NCBI GenBank assembly: GCA_012514835.1
Contig: JAAYZM010000383.1
Span: 1-7,554, forward strand
DNA: 7,554 bases
Source: Actinomycetales bacterium
Lineage (GTDB): Bacteria; Actinomycetota; Actinomycetes; Actinomycetales; Cellulomonadaceae
Reading direction: 5' to 3'
In this document: in pieces, positions 5,033-7,554 of the stretch
Numbering within the stretch: position 1 is the stretch's first letter
Layout: the number at the start of each line of letters is the position of its first letter
Made by a program: the position numbers and the translations under genes
The notes under the pieces: generated by a model
The model's database searches: none
The model's input: the letters and a program-made list of their open reading frames with translations, nothing else
Told to the model about the DNA's origin: nothing

Positions 5033-5983
5033 CTAGCCAGCGGACGCGAGCACGAGCACGGGGCGGGCCTTGCCGCGCTCGTCCGCGAGGAGCGCGACGA
5101 GCGTGCCGTCGGGCGCGAACGCCGCGACGGGCGCCTCGCGCGTCCCTCTCACCGCGGGGTCGAGCCCGAGCGCGCGCCCGAAGCTCAGCTCTTGGGCCTC
5201 GTGCTCGCTCAGCTCCCGGGCGGGCAGGATCGCACGGGCCGCCTCCGCGAGCGGCAGCACGTCGAAGCTCTCCGCGAGGCCGTCGAGCGTGCGCGCCACA
5301 CCGAGCCCGTACCCGCCCACGCGAGTACGGCGCAGCGCCGTGAGGTGGCCCCCGACGCCGAGGCTGGCACCGAGGTCCCGCGCGAGGGCGCGCACGTACG
5401 TGCCCGAGGAGCACACCACGACCACGTCGACGTCGGTCACCTCGACGCCGTCGTCCGTCCTCGCCGCACGGACGTCGAGCACGTCGAAGCGCGAGATCGT
5501 CACGGGACGCGCCGCGAGCTCGACGTCCTCGCCCGCCCGCACCCGCGCGTACGCCCGTTTGCCGTCCACCTTGATCGCGCTGACTGAGCTCGGGACCTGA
5601 GCGATGTCGCCCGTGAGGGACCGCACACCGGCCGCGAGGGAGTCCGGCTCGACGCGGGGGGCCCCGACGGCCTCGAGGGTCTCGCCCTCGGCGTCGTCCG
5701 TCGTCGTCGACACCCCGAGCCGGACCGTCGCGAGGTACTCCTTGTCCGCACCGACCACGAAGGTCAAGAGCTTCGTCGCGCGACCCACACCGAGGACGAG
5801 CACCCCGGTGGCCATGGGGTCGAGCGTCCCGGCGTGGCCGACCCGGCGTGTCGCGGCGAGGCGGCGCACGCGGGCGACGACGTCGTGGCTCGTCCAGCCC
5901 GCAGGCTTGTCGACGACGACGACGCCGTCGGGCGCGGGGCTGCGTGCCTCGCGCCCGACGGCGTCGTGGTTCGTGCGGGTCAC
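5033..5983 (-). CDS. truB: tRNA pseudouridine(55) synthase
   Basis: Converts U55 in the T-loop of tRNAs to pseudouridine and acts as a tRNA-folding chaperone. The 316-residue product contains VVVVDKPAGWTSHDVV (21-36), the catalytic-Asp motif GHAGTLDPMATGVL (49-62, Asp55), KEYLATVRLG with Tyr83 (81-90), QVPSSVSAIKVDGKRAY (129-145) and SGTYVRALARDLG (193-205). The end (about 285-314, with FAPDGTLVALL) matches the compact C-terminal domain of actinobacterial TruB. Its GTG start (5981-5983) overlaps the rbfA TGA as GTGA, so translation is probably coupled; the preceding sequence has only a poor Shine-Dalgarno. About 18 non-conserved residues precede the core. It is last in the infB-rbfA-truB run and ends tail-to-tail with the antiporter gene, 16 bases apart. 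Confidence 0.97.
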   Translation of the reverse strand: MTRTNHDAVGREARSPAPDGVVVVDKPAGWTSHDVVARVRRLAATRRVGHAGTLDPMATGVLVLGVGRATKLLTFVVGADKEYLATVRLGVSTTTDDAEGETLEAVGAPRVEPDSLAAGVRSLTGDIAQVPSSVSAIKVDGKRAYARVRAGEDVELAARPVTISRFDVLDVRAARTDDGVEVTDVDVVVVCSSGTYVRALARDLGASLGVGGHLTALRRTRVGGYGLGVARTLDGLAESFDVLPLAEAARAILPARELSEHEAQELSFGRALGLDPAVRGTREAPVAAFAPDGTLVALLADERGKARPVLVLASAG

Positions 5984-6423
5984 TCGGTCTCGTCGTCGTC
6001 CCGAGCGGGCTTGCGGTACGGGTCCGCGTCCCCGGCCGGGGTCGCGGACGCAGCGAGCGCCGCCACCTCGGCGTCACTCTGGGCCGCGGCCCGCAACGCC
6101 TCCTCGAGGTGCTGCGCCGTGTCCGGGAGCGCGTCGAGGACGAACTCGATCGACGGGGTCAGCCGGATGCCGAGCTTGCGCCCGACCTCCGAGCGGATGA
6201 GACCCTTCGCGCTCTCGAGCGCCGCGGCCGTCCCGGTGCGGTCCTCGTCGCTGCCCAGCACGGTGTAGAACACCGACGCGTGCTGGAGGTCACCGGTCAC
6301 CCGAACCTCGGTGACCGTCACGAAGCCGAGCCGCGGGTCCTTGACCCGCCGCTCGAGCAGCTCCGCGACGATCACCCGGATCCGGTCGGCCACCTTGCGG
6401 CCGCGGATCTGGTGCTCGCTCAT
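5980..6423 (-). CDS. rbfA: Ribosome-binding factor A
   Basis: A KH-type protein that binds the immature 30S subunit near the 16S 5' helix and is needed for late small-subunit maturation and cold adaptation. The product is 147 residues. The conserved core (about 5-112) includes KDPRLGFVTVTEVRVTGDL (28-46), the strand with VFYTVLGS (51-58), and TPSIEFVLDALPD (89-101). After it comes a non-conserved Ala/Asp-rich tail (about 113-147) ending in DDDETE, typical of the variable ends seen in actinobacterial RbfA. The ATG at 6421-6423 is preceded by CGGAG 7 bases upstream. It starts 12 bases after the infB stop and its own stop overlaps truB, so the three genes look like one transcription unit. IF2 and RbfA act on the same 30S particle, which fits the pairing. 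Confidence 0.96.
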   Translation of the reverse strand: MSEHQIRGRKVADRIRVIVAELLERRVKDPRLGFVTVTEVRVTGDLQHASVFYTVLGSDEDRTGTAAALESAKGLIRSEVGRKLGIRLTPSIEFVLDALPDTAQHLEEALRAAAQSDAEVAALAASATPAGDADPYRKPARDDDETE

Positions 6424-6435
6424 GGATGGCTCCGA

Positions 6436-7554
6436 TCAGTTCCGGGGCTTCTCGCGAAGCTCGAAGGTCTCGATGGTGTCCCCGACCTCGAGGTCGTTGA
6501 AGGAGCCGAGCCCGATACCGCACTCGTACCCCTCGCGGACCTCGGTGACGTCGTCCTTGAACCGACGCAGCGTGTCGATCGTGAGGTTGTCGCCCACGAT
6601 GGTGCCGCCGCGCAGCACGCGCGCCTTGGTGTTGCGGCGGATCTCCCCGCTGCGCACGAGCGAACCGGCGATGTTGCCGAACTTCGAGGAGCGGAAGACC
6701 TCGCGGATCTCGGCGGTACCGAGCTGCGCCTCCTCGTACTCCGGCTTGAGCATCCCCTTGAGGGCCGCCTCGACGTCGTCGATCGCCTGGTAGATGACCG
6801 AGTAGAACCGCACGTCGACGCCCTCACGCTCGGCGAGGTCCTCGACCCGCTCGGCGTACTTGACGTTGAAGCCGATGATGATCGCCGAGTCGACGGTCGC
6901 GAGGTTGATGTCGTTCTGCGTGATCGCACCGACACCGCGGTGGATGACCCGCAGGTCGACCTCGTCGCCCACGTCGATCTTGAGCAGCGCGTCCTCGAGG
7001 GCCTCGACGGCACCCGAGACGTCGCCCTTGAGGACGAGGTTGAGGGTCTCGACCTTGCCCTGCTGGAGCGCCTGCGTGAAGTCCTCGAGGCTGATGCGCT
7101 TGCGGCGCTTGGCCAGGAGGGCGGCACGCTCGGCCGCCTCGCGCTTCTCGGCGATCTGACGGGCAGTGCGGTCGTCCGGCGCCACGAGGAACGTGTCACC
7201 GGCACTCGGCACGGACGTGAGCCCGAGGACGAGCACCGGGCGGGCCGGTGTCGCTTCCTCGACCGGCTCGCCGTGCTCGTCGAACATCGCACGCACGCGG
7301 CCGTGGGCCGTGCCCGCGACGATCGCGTCACCGACGCGCAGCGTGCCCGTCTGGACCAGCACGGTCGCGACGGCGCCGCGGCCCTTGTCGAGGTTCGCCT
7401 CGATCGCGACACCGCGGGCCTCGCGGTCCGGGTTCGCCGTGAGCTCGAGCGCCGCGTCCGCCGTGAGGAGGACCGCCTCGAGGAGCTCGTCGATGCCCAT
7501 GCGCTGACGCGCGGAGACGTCGACGAACATCGTGTCGCCGCCGTACTCCTCGGC
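6436..7554 (-). CDS. infB: Translation initiation factor IF-2, C-terminal part, cut by right window edge
   Basis: The GTPase that delivers initiator fMet-tRNA to the 30S subunit and promotes subunit joining. The window has the last 372 codons; the N-terminal region and nearly all of the G domain lie outside, the whole actinobacterial protein usually being 900 or more residues. Numbering from the edge, VSAR (13-16) is the G5 motif closing the GTPase domain. GVAIEANLDKGRGAVATVLVQ starts the EF-Tu-like barrel (about 48-125). A basic helix (138-155) leads to domain III with HRGVGAITQNDINLA (205-219) and IIIGFNV (225-231). The fMet-tRNA-binding C2 domain (about 280-372) has FRSSKFGNIAGS (287-298) and GYECGIGLG (342-350). 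Internal ATGs such as the one at 7528-7530 are not starts, since coding continues to the edge. It is first of the infB-rbfA-truB run. Confidence 0.97.
   Translation of the reverse strand, partial: AEEYGGDTMFVDVSARQRMGIDELLEAVLLTADAALELTANPDREARGVAIEANLDKGRGAVATVLVQTGTLRVGDAIVAGTAHGRVRAMFDEHGEPVEEATPARPVLVLGLTSVPSAGDTFLVAPDDRTARQIAEKREAAERAALLAKRRKRISLEDFTQALQQGKVETLNLVLKGDVSGAVEALEDALLKIDVGDEVDLRVIHRGVGAITQNDINLATVDSAIIIGFNVKYAERVEDLAEREGVDVRFYSVIYQAIDDVEAALKGMLKPEYEEAQLGTAEIREVFRSSKFGNIAGSLVRSGEIRRNTKARVLRGGTIVGDNLTIDTLRRFKDDVTEVREGYECGIGLGSFNDLEVGDTIETFELREKPRN

Noticed and set aside
5013..6077. Arginine-rich minus-strand frame across truB in a different register
   Set aside because: It is an alternative frame of truB with very high Arg/Pro/Ala content. 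The TruB frame has all catalytic motifs and is overlapped properly by rbfA.
6420..7412. Ser/Arg-rich minus-strand frame across infB
   Set aside because: This is a register shift of the IF2 frame. Its composition is Ser/Arg low complexity and it has no conserved motif.
7528..7530. Internal ATG as a start of infB
   Set aside because: Coding with IF2 similarity (AEEYGGDT) continues in frame to the window edge, so the ATG is internal to a gene cut by the boundary.
1..7554. Mobile elements, CRISPR, tRNA genes or a novel defence system
   Set aside because: No direct-repeat arrays, transposase or integrase motifs, cloverleaf sequences or defence domains were seen. All large frames belong to recognised housekeeping or envelope families.

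Overview
The window is about 7.5 kb of very GC-rich DNA from an actinobacterium, probably in or near the Micrococcales (the Cellulomonas/Arthrobacter type). That placement rests on remembered protein character (IF2, PNPase, and TruB with the actinobacterial C-terminal domain), the GTG starts and the near-exclusive G/C third positions. No search was run.

The backbone is the widely conserved translation/RNA-metabolism cluster, read right to left on the minus strand: infB (3' part only, cut by the right edge), rbfA, truB, then ribF, rpsO and pnp (5' part only, cut by the left edge). These encode initiation factor IF2, a 30S maturation factor, tRNA pseudouridine-55 synthase, bifunctional riboflavin kinase/FAD synthetase, ribosomal protein S15 and polynucleotide phosphorylase. 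infB-rbfA-truB are tightly packed (12-base gap, then a 4-base GTGA overlap). rpsO and pnp are separated by about 180 bases holding three GC-rich stem-loops, the place where other bacteria control pnp by RNA processing and autoregulation.

Between truB and ribF, usually neighbours in this cluster, sit two divergently transcribed genes. One is a CaCA-family calcium/sodium antiporter on the plus strand, ending tail-to-tail with truB. The other is a secreted CAP-domain (SCP/PR-1-like) protein with a lysine-rich C-terminal part on the minus strand, ending 28 bases before ribF. Their shared 273-base upstream region is the most interesting stretch. It holds a perfect CRP/GlxR-type site (TGTGA-N6-TCACA), a perfect 12-base palindrome 5 bases away, another spaced inverted repeat, and a TAnnnT box placed so that the antiporter mRNA would be leaderless.

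There are no tRNAs, rRNAs, CRISPR arrays, insertion sequences, phage genes or pseudogenes that I can support. Every gene belongs to a recognisable family. I see no clear new biological system; the points worth following up are regulatory (cAMP-receptor-type control of an envelope gene, and RNA structure around rpsO-pnp) and the two-gene insertion itself.
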